A stretch of 64,000 nucleotides of DNA from an uncultured Clostridia bacterium (GCA_947624005.1 CANQHV010000006.1:24098-88097), one strand, 5' to 3'; shown: positions 52,025 to 61,080, counted from the stretch's first letter. The notes: generated from the sequence alone by a model not told the origin. A program made the numbers and translations.

Positions 52025-52807
52025 TCAATCCTCCAAAAGGTCGGGGTGAAGCACCGCCCGCGCTATGCGGTTGGGGCTTACGCCCAGCTCTACGTTACGC
52101 AAAATTTTTCGGGTATTTCCGTCGTAGATTATCACTTTGTCGGCTGTAAACACTTTTATCGTTCTGCTTCCCGCCACAGTATGTATTTTTACGCCCTCGT
52201 TTATACTTTCGGCGTCCACAAGTTTTTTCGCGGCGGCTTCGGGGATTACGCTTACGGGTCTGCCTTTGTAAAAAACTTTGTTGCCGCTGTCGAAAAAGGC
52301 GGGCAGCTCCACGTCCGATTGCCCCGCATATATGCGGCAGCGAACGGTATTCGGAGAACTTTTCGACAGCCTTTTTGCAAGGTATTTCGCAAGCAGTACC
52401 GCCATAAGCGCGCCGAACATCGGAATGCCCACGGGAATTGACGAAATCAGGTATCCCGCGCCGCTTTCCGCTTTTAATCCCGTAAGCGAAAACAACGCGG
52501 TCAGCGCGCCGCCCAAAAGAAAGGTAAACCCGACGAACGCGCACGAAAATTTCAGATACGCCCCGAACGAGGACATATTGCAGGCCAAAAGCGCGATAAG
52601 AAATCCCGCGGCGATTTTTATTATCACGGCAAAGACGGCGCCGACGGGAATAATCGGAAACACAACCGCGAACGCCGCGCCCGCCGCCGCCGCAAGGACA
52701 AGCCTCAACCGCCGCGCGCGGTTTTTCGTCACCGCCTTGGCGCAGTACAGCAGAGTGAAGTCCATACAGAAATTTTCCAGAAGGCTCAACTCGATATACG
52801 CCTGCAT
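52025..52807 (-). CDS. spoIIGA: Sporulation sigma-E factor processing peptidase SpoIIGA
   Basis: SpoIIGA is a septal membrane aspartyl protease that cleaves pro-SigE after the SpoIIR signal. The 260-residue protein has five membrane helices (about residues 10-150) and a C-terminal protease domain with the catalytic FFDSGNKVFYKG motif (DSG) and the later PVSVIPE. Length is slightly shorter than Bacillus (309). It precedes sigE without a gap. The upstream region has Spo0A-box-like sequences and a TATAAT at 52818-52823. Confidence 0.93.
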   Translation of the reverse strand: MQAYIELSLLENFCMDFTLLYCAKAVTKNRARRLRLVLAAAAGAAFAVVFPIIPVGAVFAVIIKIAAGFLIALLACNMSSFGAYLKFSCAFVGFTFLLGGALTALFSLTGLKAESGAGYLISSIPVGIPMFGALMAVLLAKYLAKRLSKSSPNTVRCRIYAGQSDVELPAFFDSGNKVFYKGRPVSVIPEAAAKKLVDAESINEGVKIHTVAGSRTIKVFTADKVIIYDGNTRKILRNVELGVSPNRIARAVLHPDLLED

Positions 52808-52817
52808 TGCAAAAGGT

Positions 52818-52872
52818 ATTATAGCGTATGCGGCGTGACGAAAAGTATAAAATAAAGCCGCAATTTGTCGAA
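52818..52872 (-). promoter_or_regulatory. Probable Spo0A-controlled promoter of spoIIGA-sigE-sigG
   Basis: Minus-strand TATAAT lies at 52818-52823 with no fitting -35 at normal spacing. TGACGAA (52836-52842, one mismatch) and TGTCGAA (52866-52872, perfect 0A box) lie on the plus strand, 30 bp apart, at roughly the -35 and -58 positions. A poor -35 with 0A boxes is the known design of the Bacillus spoIIG promoter. The distal box sits inside the palindrome CCGCAATT-TGTCG-AATTGCGG. Confidence 0.5.
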
Positions 52873-52932
52873 TTGCGGCGATTACGGTTGTCCGTTTTGA
52901 TATGTTCGGGGGCGTACCCCGTCTTTTAAAAT

Positions 52933-53952
52933 TCAGTCGTCCGCTTTCGCAAGGCGGGTCAAAAGCTCGTCCGAAGAAAGTATCGCGCCACCGCCTATAA
53001 CCGCGGCGAGCTGGGCTTCTTCGGGGAGATTTACGGGGATTTTAATCTTTTCTTCTATATATTCGGGCACGCCGTCGAGTTTGGCAAGCCCGCCCGAAAG
53101 ATATATGCCTCCCCTCATTACCGCCGACGCGACCTCGGCGGGGAGCGACGAAAGCACCTTCGAAACGTAGCTTAATATTTTGTCGAGAAATTCGGTAATC
53201 GCGCCGTAGATTTTATCGGAATTTATCGCGACCGAAGCGGGCGCGCCCGTCTTTACGTCGCGGCCGTCCACAACCGTCATCTTGTTGTCGTCGTGAAGCA
53301 GACTTCCGACGGTGTTTTTAAGGCGTTCGGCGGTAAGCGCGCCTATTTTTATATTGAAGTTTTCCGCGAGTTCGTCTATAAGGCGCACGTCTATGTTCGA
53401 ACCGCCGATATTGACGTTCAGCCCCGAAATTATTCCGTCGCGCGAAAAAGCGGCGATATTTGTAAGCGTTTCGCCTATATCGAGCGAAAAGGTGGGCATC
53501 GCCTCGGAAATACCCACGTTATGCCCCAAAACGGCGGCAAACGGAGTTACCGTAAAGTACGCGAGGCAGATATTGCATTCGTCGGCAAGGCGGCGGTATT
53601 TCGCCGCGACCTCGGGCTTTACGCCGCAGGGAAGTATAAACATTACCTCGGTATGGCGCGCGCGGCGGGGCGAAATTTCGATTTTTTCGAGGAAATACTG
53701 CAAAAGTTCCGCGGCAAGACGTTCGTGAATTATGTCGCCCTCGCGCACGGGGCGGACTATGCGGGTATTTATCGCCGCCCTGCCCGAAAGCGCCTTTGCC
53801 TTGTCGCCGTAAGCCTTTACCGACAGCGCTCTGCCCGCCTTATCCTCGTATTCTTCCACGGCTATGCAGGTTGCCTCCATAAGCACCACGCCGCAACCGG
53901 GCATATATATTTTGGTTACGCCCGAGCCGAAATCTATTGCAATCCTCTTCAT
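52933..53952 (-). CDS. MreB/Mbl-family actin-like protein
   Basis: A 339-residue actin-fold ATPase that organises cell-wall synthesis along the cell side. Phosphate-1 loop IAIDFGSGVTKIYM, phosphate-2 SLDIGETLTNIA and adenosine motif GGIYLSGGLAKLDG are present. The first motif (DFGSGVTKI rather than DLGTANT) and weak conservation elsewhere (VREGDIIHERLA instead of MKDGVIADF) mark it as a divergent paralogue, as found beside maf in several Clostridia. mreC and mreD are not nearby. Its start overlaps the maf stop codon (ATGA). Confidence 0.85.
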   Translation of the reverse strand: MKRIAIDFGSGVTKIYMPGCGVVLMEATCIAVEEYEDKAGRALSVKAYGDKAKALSGRAAINTRIVRPVREGDIIHERLAAELLQYFLEKIEISPRRARHTEVMFILPCGVKPEVAAKYRRLADECNICLAYFTVTPFAAVLGHNVGISEAMPTFSLDIGETLTNIAAFSRDGIISGLNVNIGGSNIDVRLIDELAENFNIKIGALTAERLKNTVGSLLHDDNKMTVVDGRDVKTGAPASVAINSDKIYGAITEFLDKILSYVSKVLSSLPAEVASAVMRGGIYLSGGLAKLDGVPEYIEEKIKIPVNLPEEAQLAAVIGGGAILSSDELLTRLAKADD

Positions 53953-54503
53953 ACGTTTTTGACCTCTTCAAGCATTTTTCTGACTAAACCGACGGGAAGT
54001 CCGACTACGTTTGTATAGCTTCCGAAATACTCTTTCACAAGCCCGCCGTCCTGTATTCCGTAACTGCCCGCCTTATCCAAAGGCGAACCGCCGTCGACGT
54101 AGATTTTTATAAATTCGTCCGACAGTACGTTGAATCTTATCTCCGTCTTGTCGTATTCGATACGTTTACCGAAAATATTGCGCACGCACACGCCCGTTAT
54201 GACGAAGTGAGTTTTGCCCGAAAGCCGCTTTAAAGTTCTGAAAGCGTCGTCGCGGTTTGCGGGTTTCCCGAGAATTTCGCCCTCGAACACTACTATCGTA
54301 TCGCAGGCTATCACGGTGGCGTCGGGATGCGACGAAAACACCTCGTCGCACTTGCGCTCGGCAAGCGAACACGCCGTCTGTTCGGGAAAAAGCGAAAGAT
54401 TGAATTTTTCGTCCGTCGCCGCGGGAATTACCTCGAAATCGCTTAAAATTCCCGAAAGCAGTTCTTTTCTGCGGGGCGAGCCGCTTGCAAGTATATATTT
54501 CAT
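53949..54503 (-). CDS. maf: Maf-family nucleoside triphosphate pyrophosphatase
   Basis: Maf proteins hydrolyse non-canonical or modified nucleotides (dTTP/UTP or m7GTP) to prevent their incorporation. The 184-residue protein has LASGSPRRKELLSG at the N-terminus, EKFN (the D/E base position), ACDTIVVFEGEILGKP and YGIQDGGLVKEYFGSYTNVVGLPV. In YhdE-like Maf this region is SYTNVVGLP, favouring the dTTP/UTP type. The start has no good ribosome site. Sits between ppx/gppA and the mreB-like gene, as in other Firmicutes maf-mreB clusters. Confidence 0.94.
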   Translation of the reverse strand: MKYILASGSPRRKELLSGILSDFEVIPAATDEKFNLSLFPEQTACSLAERKCDEVFSSHPDATVIACDTIVVFEGEILGKPANRDDAFRTLKRLSGKTHFVITGVCVRNIFGKRIEYDKTEIRFNVLSDEFIKIYVDGGSPLDKAGSYGIQDGGLVKEYFGSYTNVVGLPVGLVRKMLEEVKNV

Positions 54504-54551
54504 AGTCGCCGTGTTTCAAAGATAAATGCCGCCTTTTAAAGCGGCATCGTC

Positions 54552-56066
54552 TTATAATATATCGAGATTTTTGTGGAAAGACTTCTTGAACTCCGCCCCC
54601 GCCGCCAAGGCGTTGCGGATTTCCAAAGTGGCGTCGCCGTCCACCTCGGTTTTCATTATCACCGAATCGCCCAATATGTCGCAGTTTATGGATTTTATCG
54701 TGCCCGACATCGACCTGTCGAGGCTTTCGGCTATGCGGAGCATAACGCCGAGCTTTTTGACTATTTCGAGGTCGTCGTCGGTCACAATCTCTTTAAAACG
54801 CGCCCAATCGTACAGATTTATATCCTCTTTTTTATGGCAGCAAGCCGTAAACGCCGCAAGCACTATGTCGCGGTGCGATACGCCGTACAAAGTGGAATTG
54901 AGTATCATATACCAGCTGTGGCGTTGGTGATTGTAGTATTTTATGCGCATACCGCAGTCGTGAAGCATTGCGGCGATTTTAAGAATACGCAGGTGCTGTC
55001 TGGGGAATTTGTGCAATACCCTTAACTGTTTGAACAGCTGTATCGAAAGATTTACGACGTGTTCGACGTGTTTTTCGTCGCAGTCGTAATATTTTACAAG
55101 CGTGGTAAGCGAATAATTCAGAACGTCGGCAATGGGCTTTTCGACGGTCATCGGCAAGGCTTGGTTGAACATAATGCCCTCCCTTAATCCCGCGCCCGAA
55201 AGCGTAAAGCCCGTGACGTTCATATAATTCACAAACGATTTTATTACCGCAAGCGCGGCGGGGAGAATGTCCGCGCGTTCGGCGGAAAGCCCCTTTATCT
55301 TCTTCTTTTTGTCGAGGTCGAGCACCTTTATCATATCGTAGACGGGCATAAAATCTTCGACTTCCATATTGAAGTTATGCACGGTGTCCAAAGGATATTT
55401 TCTGACCATCTTGTTTATTTTGAAAAGGTTGCGGAACGAACCGCCAACGCCTATCATACGCACGTCGGGGTCTACTTCTTTTAGCCATTCGACGCCTTTA
55501 AGCTGTTCGGTGAAAAATTCTTCGATTTTTTCGGCTTGCTCTTCGGGGCGCAGACCGTCGCCTTCGAAAAGCCCCGTCAAAGTGACCGCGCCGAAAGGCA
55601 GGGTCGCGTAATTCAGCATATTTCTGCGGTTATAGTAGACGATTTTTGTAGAACCGCCGCCTATTTCGAGAATTATGCCCTTGGGGATATCCATCGTGTT
55701 TATAACGCCGCGATATACAAGGACCGCCTCTTCCTCAGCCGTAAGCACCCTTATCTTAATGCCGCAACTCGCCTGAATTTCGTCGAGAAACGAACGCTGA
55801 TTCTTTGCGCGGCGCACCGCTTCGGTAGCCACGGCGATAATGCGCGTCACGCCCGAGGCGTCGCACAGTTTTCTGAACATCTTCAAAGTTTTTATGGTTT
55901 CAGCCACGCGCTGGGGCTTTAAAAAGCCGTCCCGCTCCATATCCTGACCCAGTCTGACGCTCTCTTTCAGTTCGTCTACCACCATAAAGTAGCCGTCCGC
56001 GAAGAGATTGACGATGACGAGTCTTGCCGAATTCGAGCCTAAATCTATAATGCCGATTTTTTCCAA
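54552..56066 (-). CDS. ppx: Exopolyphosphatase / guanosine pentaphosphatase (Ppx/GppA) with HD domain
   Basis: A protein of 504 residues from a TTG start at 56066. The start is chosen because GAGGAG lies 7 nt before it and the family's conserved EKIGIIDLGSNSARL begins there; a GTG at 56120 gives 18 unsupported extra residues. Two actin-like halves follow (GSNSARLVI, EIGGGSTKIVYYN, GVGGSFRNL), then a C-terminal HD-type domain (HVEHVVNLS, AAMLHDCGMRI). Such proteins degrade polyphosphate or pppGpp; which one cannot be told. A promoter with TATAAT lies near 56138. Confidence 0.9.
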   Translation of the reverse strand: MEKIGIIDLGSNSARLVIVNLFADGYFMVVDELKESVRLGQDMERDGFLKPQRVAETIKTLKMFRKLCDASGVTRIIAVATEAVRRAKNQRSFLDEIQASCGIKIRVLTAEEEAVLVYRGVINTMDIPKGIILEIGGGSTKIVYYNRRNMLNYATLPFGAVTLTGLFEGDGLRPEEQAEKIEEFFTEQLKGVEWLKEVDPDVRMIGVGGSFRNLFKINKMVRKYPLDTVHNFNMEVEDFMPVYDMIKVLDLDKKKKIKGLSAERADILPAALAVIKSFVNYMNVTGFTLSGAGLREGIMFNQALPMTVEKPIADVLNYSLTTLVKYYDCDEKHVEHVVNLSIQLFKQLRVLHKFPRQHLRILKIAAMLHDCGMRIKYYNHQRHSWYMILNSTLYGVSHRDIVLAAFTACCHKKEDINLYDWARFKEIVTDDDLEIVKKLGVMLRIAESLDRSMSGTIKSINCDILGDSVIMKTEVDGDATLEIRNALAAGAEFKKSFHKNLDIL

Positions 56067-56205
56067 GTTCCTACTCCTCACGGGCGCTTTCAGCGCCTCT
56101 TTCTTTCCGAAAACGTACACTTTCCAATGCTAAAAAATTATAACACAACTAATTTGTTTTGTACAGTTTTTTAAAAACTTTTTGTGCAAATTGACTATAA
56201 AATTT

Positions 56206-56238
56206 TTAAAAAACAGGGCGGTTAAAAGCCGTCCTGTT
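56206..56238 (-). terminator. Terminator of the folate operon
   Basis: 10-bp stem (AACAGGACGG with ACCGCCCTGTT on the minus strand, loop CTTTTA) followed by TTTTTAAAAATT. Confidence 0.8.
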
Positions 56239-56297
56239 AAAATTTAACATAGTATATACTGTTACTTTTTTCGCAATACGGGAATTGCGCTTTTATA

Positions 56298-57095
56298 TTA
56301 CGGCAGATTTTTCAGCTGTACGCCCTTGACGGGGCATACGAAGTCGGGGGCGATTTCTTTAAGGGGCGCAAGCACGAAGTCGCGTTCGAAACAGTAGGGG
56401 TGGGGAATGATAAGCCCTTCTTCGCGCACAATTCTGTTTCCGTAAAAAACTATGTCGATATCGAGCGTTCTGTCCTCCCATTTTACGTTCCGCACTCTGC
56501 CGCATTCGTCCTCTATGCGGAGAATTTCCGAAAGCAGGGCGCGCGGAGGAAGATAGGTTTCGATTTCCGCGGCGCAGTTCAGAAATTCGTTTTTCGCCAC
56601 GCCGCCGAAGGGCTTCGAGGCGATATAGCGCGAAACCTTAATAATCTTTATTCCGCGCACGGCGGCGAGTTTGGAAAGGCCCGCGTCGAGAAACGCCTTT
56701 TTGTCGCCGAGCGACGAGCCGAGCGACAAAAACACGCGTTCGCGGAAGAGTTCGCACTCCACCCCCACCGAACCGAATTTAAGCTTTACGGGCGCGTCGG
56801 GTTTGTAAACCGTGATTTTAACCCCGCGCACAAGGTCGTTATCGAGAAGAGCCGCGGCGCATTCGTAGGCGAGGGTTTCGATTAAATTGAAGCTGTTGTG
56901 CGTGGCTACGCCCGCGATAAGCTGGCAGGCGGCGGCGTAATTTACCGTGCGTTGGAGGTTATCGCCTTTCGCCGCGGCGAAAAAGTCGCAATATATATCC
57001 GCGTCGAACACAAAACGCTGCGCTTTCAGCTTTTCTTCGGCGTATACGCCGTGTCGGGCGGTTACTTCAAGCCCGCGTATTAAAATTTTATCCAC
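56298..57095 (-). CDS. folBK: Bifunctional dihydroneopterin aldolase / HPPK (FolB-FolK fusion)
   Basis: Two successive steps of folate synthesis in one 265-residue chain. Residues 1-118 are FolB (ILIRGLEVTARHGVYAEEK with the catalytic Glu, and ETLAYECAAAL). Residues about 119-265 are FolK, 6-hydroxymethyl-dihydropterin pyrophosphokinase (FLSLGSSLGDKKAFLDAGL, SKPFGG, WEDRTLDIDIVFYGN, IPHPYCFERDFVLAPL). Start is a GTG at 57095 with GGAGG 6 nt upstream, inside the folP end. Last gene of the operon. Confidence 0.95.
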   Translation of the reverse strand: MDKILIRGLEVTARHGVYAEEKLKAQRFVFDADIYCDFFAAAKGDNLQRTVNYAAACQLIAGVATHNSFNLIETLAYECAAALLDNDLVRGVKITVYKPDAPVKLKFGSVGVECELFRERVFLSLGSSLGDKKAFLDAGLSKLAAVRGIKIIKVSRYIASKPFGGVAKNEFLNCAAEIETYLPPRALLSEILRIEDECGRVRNVKWEDRTLDIDIVFYGNRIVREEGLIIPHPYCFERDFVLAPLKEIAPDFVCPVKGVQLKNLP

Positions 57096-57864
57096 CGTAT
57101 GCCTCCTTTATCGCTTCGACGTTTTCTTTCACGTCGTGTACGCGCACGAACAAAACGCCCGACTTTGCCGCAAGTTTTGTAGCCGCAAGGGTCTGCGGAA
57201 GTCTGTCCTCTACTCTGCCGCCGAACATCGATTTGCGGCTTACGCCTATAAGCGTGGGGTAGCCGAGCGCATTTAGTCGGGCGTAATTTGCAAGAAGTTC
57301 GAAATTCTGCGCTCTGTCCTTTGCAAAGCCTATGCCGCCGTCAACGATTATTCGGTCCTTTGCGACGCCGCAGGACAGCGCGTAATCGGTCTGTTTTTTC
57401 AAAAACGGCAATATACTTGCAAAAATATCGCCTTGAAGCGGGACGTCGGAGTTATGCATTATGCAGGCGGAAGCTCCGTATTCGGCGACTGCCCGCGCAA
57501 TTCCCTTTTCCCTTGAAAAGCCGTAGATATCGTTTATCATATCCGCGCCCGCAGACAGCGCCGCCCGCGCGGTTTTTTCAAAATAGGTATCCACCGAAAC
57601 GGGGATACCGAAGTTGCGCTTTATACCGTACACCGCGTCGCCAAGCCTTTCGATTTCGCCGTCGGCGGAAATTTCGCAATACCCGGGTCGGGTGGACTGC
57701 GCGCCTATATCCACGACCGCCGCGCCCTCGTTTACCGCGCTTTCAACGCGGCGAAGAACGTCGTCCGAAGTCGCGCGCGAAGAGGGATAAAAGCTGTCGG
57801 GCGTAAGGTTGATTATCGCCATTACATAAGTGTAATCGGCAAATCCGAAGCCGCCTATCTTCAT
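57088..57864 (-). CDS. folP: Dihydropteroate synthase
   Basis: FolP joins hydroxymethyl-dihydropterin pyrophosphate to p-aminobenzoate and is the sulfonamide target. The 258-residue TIM-barrel protein has the two signatures MAIINLTPDSFYPSS and VVDIGAQSTRPGY, then IVDGGIGFAKD and LIGVSRKSMF. It overlaps folE (ATGA) upstream and folBK downstream by 8 nt. Confident. Confidence 0.97.
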   Translation of the reverse strand: MKIGGFGFADYTYVMAIINLTPDSFYPSSRATSDDVLRRVESAVNEGAAVVDIGAQSTRPGYCEISADGEIERLGDAVYGIKRNFGIPVSVDTYFEKTARAALSAGADMINDIYGFSREKGIARAVAEYGASACIMHNSDVPLQGDIFASILPFLKKQTDYALSCGVAKDRIIVDGGIGFAKDRAQNFELLANYARLNALGYPTLIGVSRKSMFGGRVEDRLPQTLAATKLAAKSGVLFVRVHDVKENVEAIKEAYGG

Positions 57865-58403
57865 TTCAGCAGAGAAAATACCTGCGCGCGCTTTTCGGCG
57901 GGGAAATCGCCGCGGACGCAGTACGTCGTAGTTTTCGACCCGAATTTTTTAACGCCGCGGCAGGTCATACAGGTATGCTCCGCCTCGCACACCACCATAA
58001 CGCCCTTGGGCGAAAGATACTTCATTACAGCCTCGGCTATGTCGTCGGTCAGCCTTTCCTGCAATTGCAGGCGTTTGGAATACAAATCGACGGTGCGGGC
58101 GAGTTTTGAAAGCCCCACCACCTTTTTATCGGGAATGTACGCTATCGCCACCGTGCCGAAAAAGGGCATAAGATGATGCTCGCAGGTGGACGAAAAGGCG
58201 ATATCCTTTTCGATTACCATTTCGCCGCCGTCGCACGAAAAGGTTTTGGAAAGAATCTCTTCGGCAGTACCCGTGCCCGAAAGAAATTCCGCGTACGCGT
58301 CCGCCACCCTGCGCGGGGTGTCTTTAAGCCCCTCGCGCGTGCGGTCCTCGCCGAGCGCGTCCAAAAGCTCGCCGACCGCCTTTATTACCTTTTCTCTATC
58401 CAT
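57861..58403 (-). CDS. folE: GTP cyclohydrolase I
   Basis: FolE starts pterin synthesis by converting GTP to dihydroneopterin triphosphate. The 180-residue protein from 58403 (GGAGG, 7 nt) has the zinc ligands and active-site pattern: FSSTCEHHLMPFFG and CMTCRGVKKFGSKTTT. A longer frame to 58667 is the unrelated folC overlap. It shares 19 nt with the folC end, so the two are coupled. Confidence 0.96.
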   Translation of the reverse strand: MDREKVIKAVGELLDALGEDRTREGLKDTPRRVADAYAEFLSGTGTAEEILSKTFSCDGGEMVIEKDIAFSSTCEHHLMPFFGTVAIAYIPDKKVVGLSKLARTVDLYSKRLQLQERLTDDIAEAVMKYLSPKGVMVVCEAEHTCMTCRGVKKFGSKTTTYCVRGDFPAEKRAQVFSLLK

Positions 58404-59569
58404 TTTTTCGCCTCCTTCAAAAGCGTAAAAGAACCGCAGACCGCGCACACCTTTCCGCGGCTTTTTCCGAGAGCCGCGCGCACGCTTTTTTCGCGGTAAG
58501 TATTTTTGTTGTATTTCAAGCACGCGGAATATATCTTTTCGCCGTCCATCGCGCGCGCGCTCGGGGGTTGAACGGCATATATGTTGCGGGCAATCGGGGC
58601 GAGCTGCGATACTACCCCGTCGATATCCTTGTCCGAAAGACAGCCGTACACTATGTCCGCCCCGCAACCTTTTAAAAGATTTACAAGCGGCTTTACCGCC
58701 GCGGGATTATGCCCGCCGTCGAGGATATACACCCTGTCTTTTTTTATCACTTCTATGCGCCCTTTAAGGCGCGCGGCAAAAAGTCCCGCCTTTATGCTTT
58801 CGCCGTCTATATTCAGAATTTCCGCCGCCTCTATGGCGCACGCCGCGTTGTAGGGCTGAACGTCGCCCGCGGCGCAAAGGCGGTATGTTTCGCCCTTATA
58901 TACAAAGCTTTGACCGTCAAGCCCAGACGAAAGAATTTGTATGCCGTCGCCCGCAAATACGGGCGAAAACCGCGAAAAATACGCCCGGCCCTCGCTTGTC
59001 TGAAGCGCGGAAACCACCTCGGGACAGCCGTTTGCAATACCCTGTTTCTGCGCGCAGATTTCGGGCACGGTCGAGCCGAGAATTGCGGTGTGTTCGAGCG
59101 ACACCGACGAAATTATTGCGACCCGTTTTTTAAGGACGGCGTTGGTCGCGTCCGTTCTGCCGCCCAGACCGCATTCGACGACGGCGTATTCGCAACCCGC
59201 GTCCGCAAAAGCGAGCATAGCCGCGCAGAACGAAATTTCGAATTCGGTCGCGCTTAACGCCTTTCCCGCCTTATACGCCTTTTTAAGCCACGGCGCGATT
59301 TCCGCCGTTTTGCAGTCTATTTCGTATTGGTCGAAATAAGAGTATATCTCGGGCGTGGAAAACGAACCCGTTTTTTTGCCCGCGGCGCACAGAATATGCG
59401 AAATATATTGCGAGATTGCGCCTTTTCCGTTGCTGCCCGCAATATGGATTATTTTAAGACGGCAATCGGGCGCGCCCAAATAATCGAGCAGTCTGCGCGT
59501 GCGTTCAACGCCGAAATCCATTCCGCGCCCGCCGCGGAGAGAAAGCATTTTTTTTACGACAGAAAACAT
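58385..59569 (-). CDS. folC: Folylpolyglutamate synthase / dihydrofolate synthase
   Basis: FolC adds glutamates to dihydropteroate and folates. The 394-residue protein has the ATP P-loop HIAGSNGKGAISQYIS, VVECGLGGRTDATN, SSVSLEHTAILG and LDGGHNPAAV. Start at 59569 with AAAGGA about 9 nt upstream; an upstream extension to 59626 overlaps the -35 region. First gene of folC-folE-folP-folBK, with promoter TTGCAA-17-TATAAT at 59598-59626. folA and pab genes are absent from the window. Confidence 0.95.
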   Translation of the reverse strand: MFSVVKKMLSLRGGRGMDFGVERTRRLLDYLGAPDCRLKIIHIAGSNGKGAISQYISHILCAAGKKTGSFSTPEIYSYFDQYEIDCKTAEIAPWLKKAYKAGKALSATEFEISFCAAMLAFADAGCEYAVVECGLGGRTDATNAVLKKRVAIISSVSLEHTAILGSTVPEICAQKQGIANGCPEVVSALQTSEGRAYFSRFSPVFAGDGIQILSSGLDGQSFVYKGETYRLCAAGDVQPYNAACAIEAAEILNIDGESIKAGLFAARLKGRIEVIKKDRVYILDGGHNPAAVKPLVNLLKGCGADIVYGCLSDKDIDGVVSQLAPIARNIYAVQPPSARAMDGEKIYSACLKYNKNTYREKSVRAALGKSRGKVCAVCGSFTLLKEAKKWIEKR

Positions 59570-59597
59570 ATTCGCCGTTCCTTTGTCATTCGCTGAA

Positions 59598-59626
59598 ATT
59601 ATATCACAACGCACGCGGTTTTGCAA
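59598..59626 (-). promoter_or_regulatory. Promoter of the folate operon
   Basis: Minus strand TTGCAA (59621-59626), 17 nt, TATAAT (59598-59603) with an upstream TG. Confidence 0.75.
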
Positions 59627-59660
59627 GAATATTGCCCGAATTTTTGCCGATACTTAAATT

Positions 59661-60341
59661 ATGGCGCTTATATTTATCAGAACGGCGGTGATTTTTATAA
59701 CCTTGCTCGCCGTTATGCGGCTTATGGGCAAAAGTCAGATAGGCGAAATGCAACCTTTCGAGTTCGTGATAACCCTGCTTATCGCCGAGCTCGCCTGCAT
59801 ACCTATGGCGGATTCGTCCATTCCCCTTTTGTACGGAATAGTGTCGATAGTCACCATTTTCATACTCCACCAGATTATCTGGCTTCTGGACTTATGGTTC
59901 AAACCTATGAAAACGGTTATCTGCGGCAAGCCCTCGGTGGTGATAAACCGCGACGGCGTGGACTATTACCAGCTGAAAAAGAACAACCTTGACGTAAGCG
60001 ACCTTGTAGAAAGTATGCGGGCGGCGGGTTATTTCAATCTTGACGACGTATACTACGGCTTGTACGAGGCGAACGGCAGTTTTTCCGCGCTCGAAAAAGA
60101 AAGCAAGGGCGAAGAAAAAAATTCGCTCCCCCTGCTTTTAGTGGACAGCGGAAAAGCGGACAAAAAAAATCTCGCCAAGTGCGGGCTTGGCAGAGAGGAA
60201 TTTTACGGGTTTTTGAAGTCGCAGAACGCGCGCGAGCGCGACGTTTTGGCGATGACCGTCAACCCCGAGGGCAGGGTCTATTTCCAGAAAAAGGGCGAAA
60301 AATACAAAATACTTAAATTAAAGGTGGAAAAAACGTGGTAA
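59661..60341 (+). CDS. DUF421 (YetF/YcaP-type) membrane protein
   Basis: A 226-residue protein with three N-terminal membrane helices (about 4-20, 33-50, 57-78) and the DUF421 cytoplasmic domain (GKSQIGEMQPFEFVITLLIAELA before it; GKPSVVINRDGVDYYQLKKNNLDVSDLVESMRAAGYFNLDDVYYGLYEANGSF region). Members are linked to spores and stress in Firmicutes; the function is not known. No ribosome site is seen before the ATG. It overlaps the DUF4363 gene by 7 nt, a pair found together in many spore formers. Confidence 0.88.
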   Translation: MALIFIRTAVIFITLLAVMRLMGKSQIGEMQPFEFVITLLIAELACIPMADSSIPLLYGIVSIVTIFILHQIIWLLDLWFKPMKTVICGKPSVVINRDGVDYYQLKKNNLDVSDLVESMRAAGYFNLDDVYYGLYEANGSFSALEKESKGEEKNSLPLLLVDSGKADKKNLAKCGLGREEFYGFLKSQNARERDVLAMTVNPEGRVYFQKKGEKYKILKLKVEKTW

Positions 60342-60712
60342 AATCCATAAGTTACACGCTTGCGGCAATCGCGCTGTGCGTCGGGCTGTTTATATTTTAC
60401 GAATGGTATCTGAACAAGCAGTTTACCGAATTTTCCGACGCGGTCGAAACGCTTTACGAAAAGACCGAAAACCGCACGGCAAACCGCGAGGACGGCTACG
60501 CCGTAAAAACAATGTGGGCGGACAAAAAAGCAAAGCTGAACGTGTTCATTCCGCACAACGACATATCGTATGTGGATTATTGGCTTTCCGAGGCTTGCGG
60601 GCACATATATGCGGGCGATTACGAGGGCGCGCTCCCCAAAGTCGAGGTTCTGCGCGAAATTTCCGTAAACCTCCCCCACGCCTACTCGATAAGGCTTGAA
60701 AACGTGTTCTGA
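60335..60712 (+). CDS. DUF4363 family protein
   Basis: A 125-residue protein with one N-terminal membrane helix (about 5-22) and a helical outside domain (FTEFSDAVETLYEKTENRTANR, DYWLSEACGHIYAGDYEGALPKVEVLREI). This matches DUF4363, usually encoded right after a DUF421 gene. Start is GTG at 60335 with GGTGG 7 nt before it, overlapping the DUF421 stop. Convergent with the PRC-barrel gene, the two stops adjoining. Confidence 0.82.
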   Translation: MVKSISYTLAAIALCVGLFIFYEWYLNKQFTEFSDAVETLYEKTENRTANREDGYAVKTMWADKKAKLNVFIPHNDISYVDYWLSEACGHIYAGDYEGALPKVEVLREISVNLPHAYSIRLENVF

Positions 60713-61045
60713 TTATTCGTACTCGTCGAAATTACGCCTCGGCTTGGGCGGGGGCGGCGGCGGAACGGGCGACGGCGGCTGGGGCGGCGGACACGCTTTG
60801 GGCGGCGCGTCTTTGGGCGAGAAATTGACAAGCACGGCGTCTTCGCCTATTCGGACTATGCAGTTTACGGGCAGAAAAATTTCCTGCCGCAGAAATCTGA
60901 AAATGCGGCTCCCGCCCGACACGAAAAGCCCCGTGACCCTGTTTTCGGGAAAACACAGCCCTATATCGCTTACTTTGCCGAGATTTTTTCCGTCGGCGAG
61001 CGAAACGACGTCCTTTTGCTTCAACTGCGAAAAATTGATTTCCAT
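60713..61045 (-). CDS. PRC-barrel protein, YlmC/YmxH family, with proline-rich tail
   Basis: A 110-residue protein. Residues 1-78 are a PRC-barrel (LKQKDVVSLADGKNLGKVSDIGLCF, FRFLRQEIFLPVNCIVRIGEDAVLVNF) as in the YlmC/YmxH sporulation-associated family, normally about 85 residues. Residues 80-105 are a PPP-rich extension (PPQPPSPVPPPPPPKPRR) and an acidic end, not usual for the family. Function unknown. Monocistronic, convergent to DUF4363 with no space for a terminator. Confidence 0.83.
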   Translation of the reverse strand: MEINFSQLKQKDVVSLADGKNLGKVSDIGLCFPENRVTGLFVSGGSRIFRFLRQEIFLPVNCIVRIGEDAVLVNFSPKDAPPKACPPPQPPSPVPPPPPPKPRRNFDEYE

Positions 61046-61080
61046 AATACCGCCTTTAAGCTATTATATGCGGGCGGCGT

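Noticed and set aside
58404..58667. N-terminal extension of FolE
   Set aside because: It lies inside the folC coding region in another frame; the GGAGG site marks 58403 as the start.
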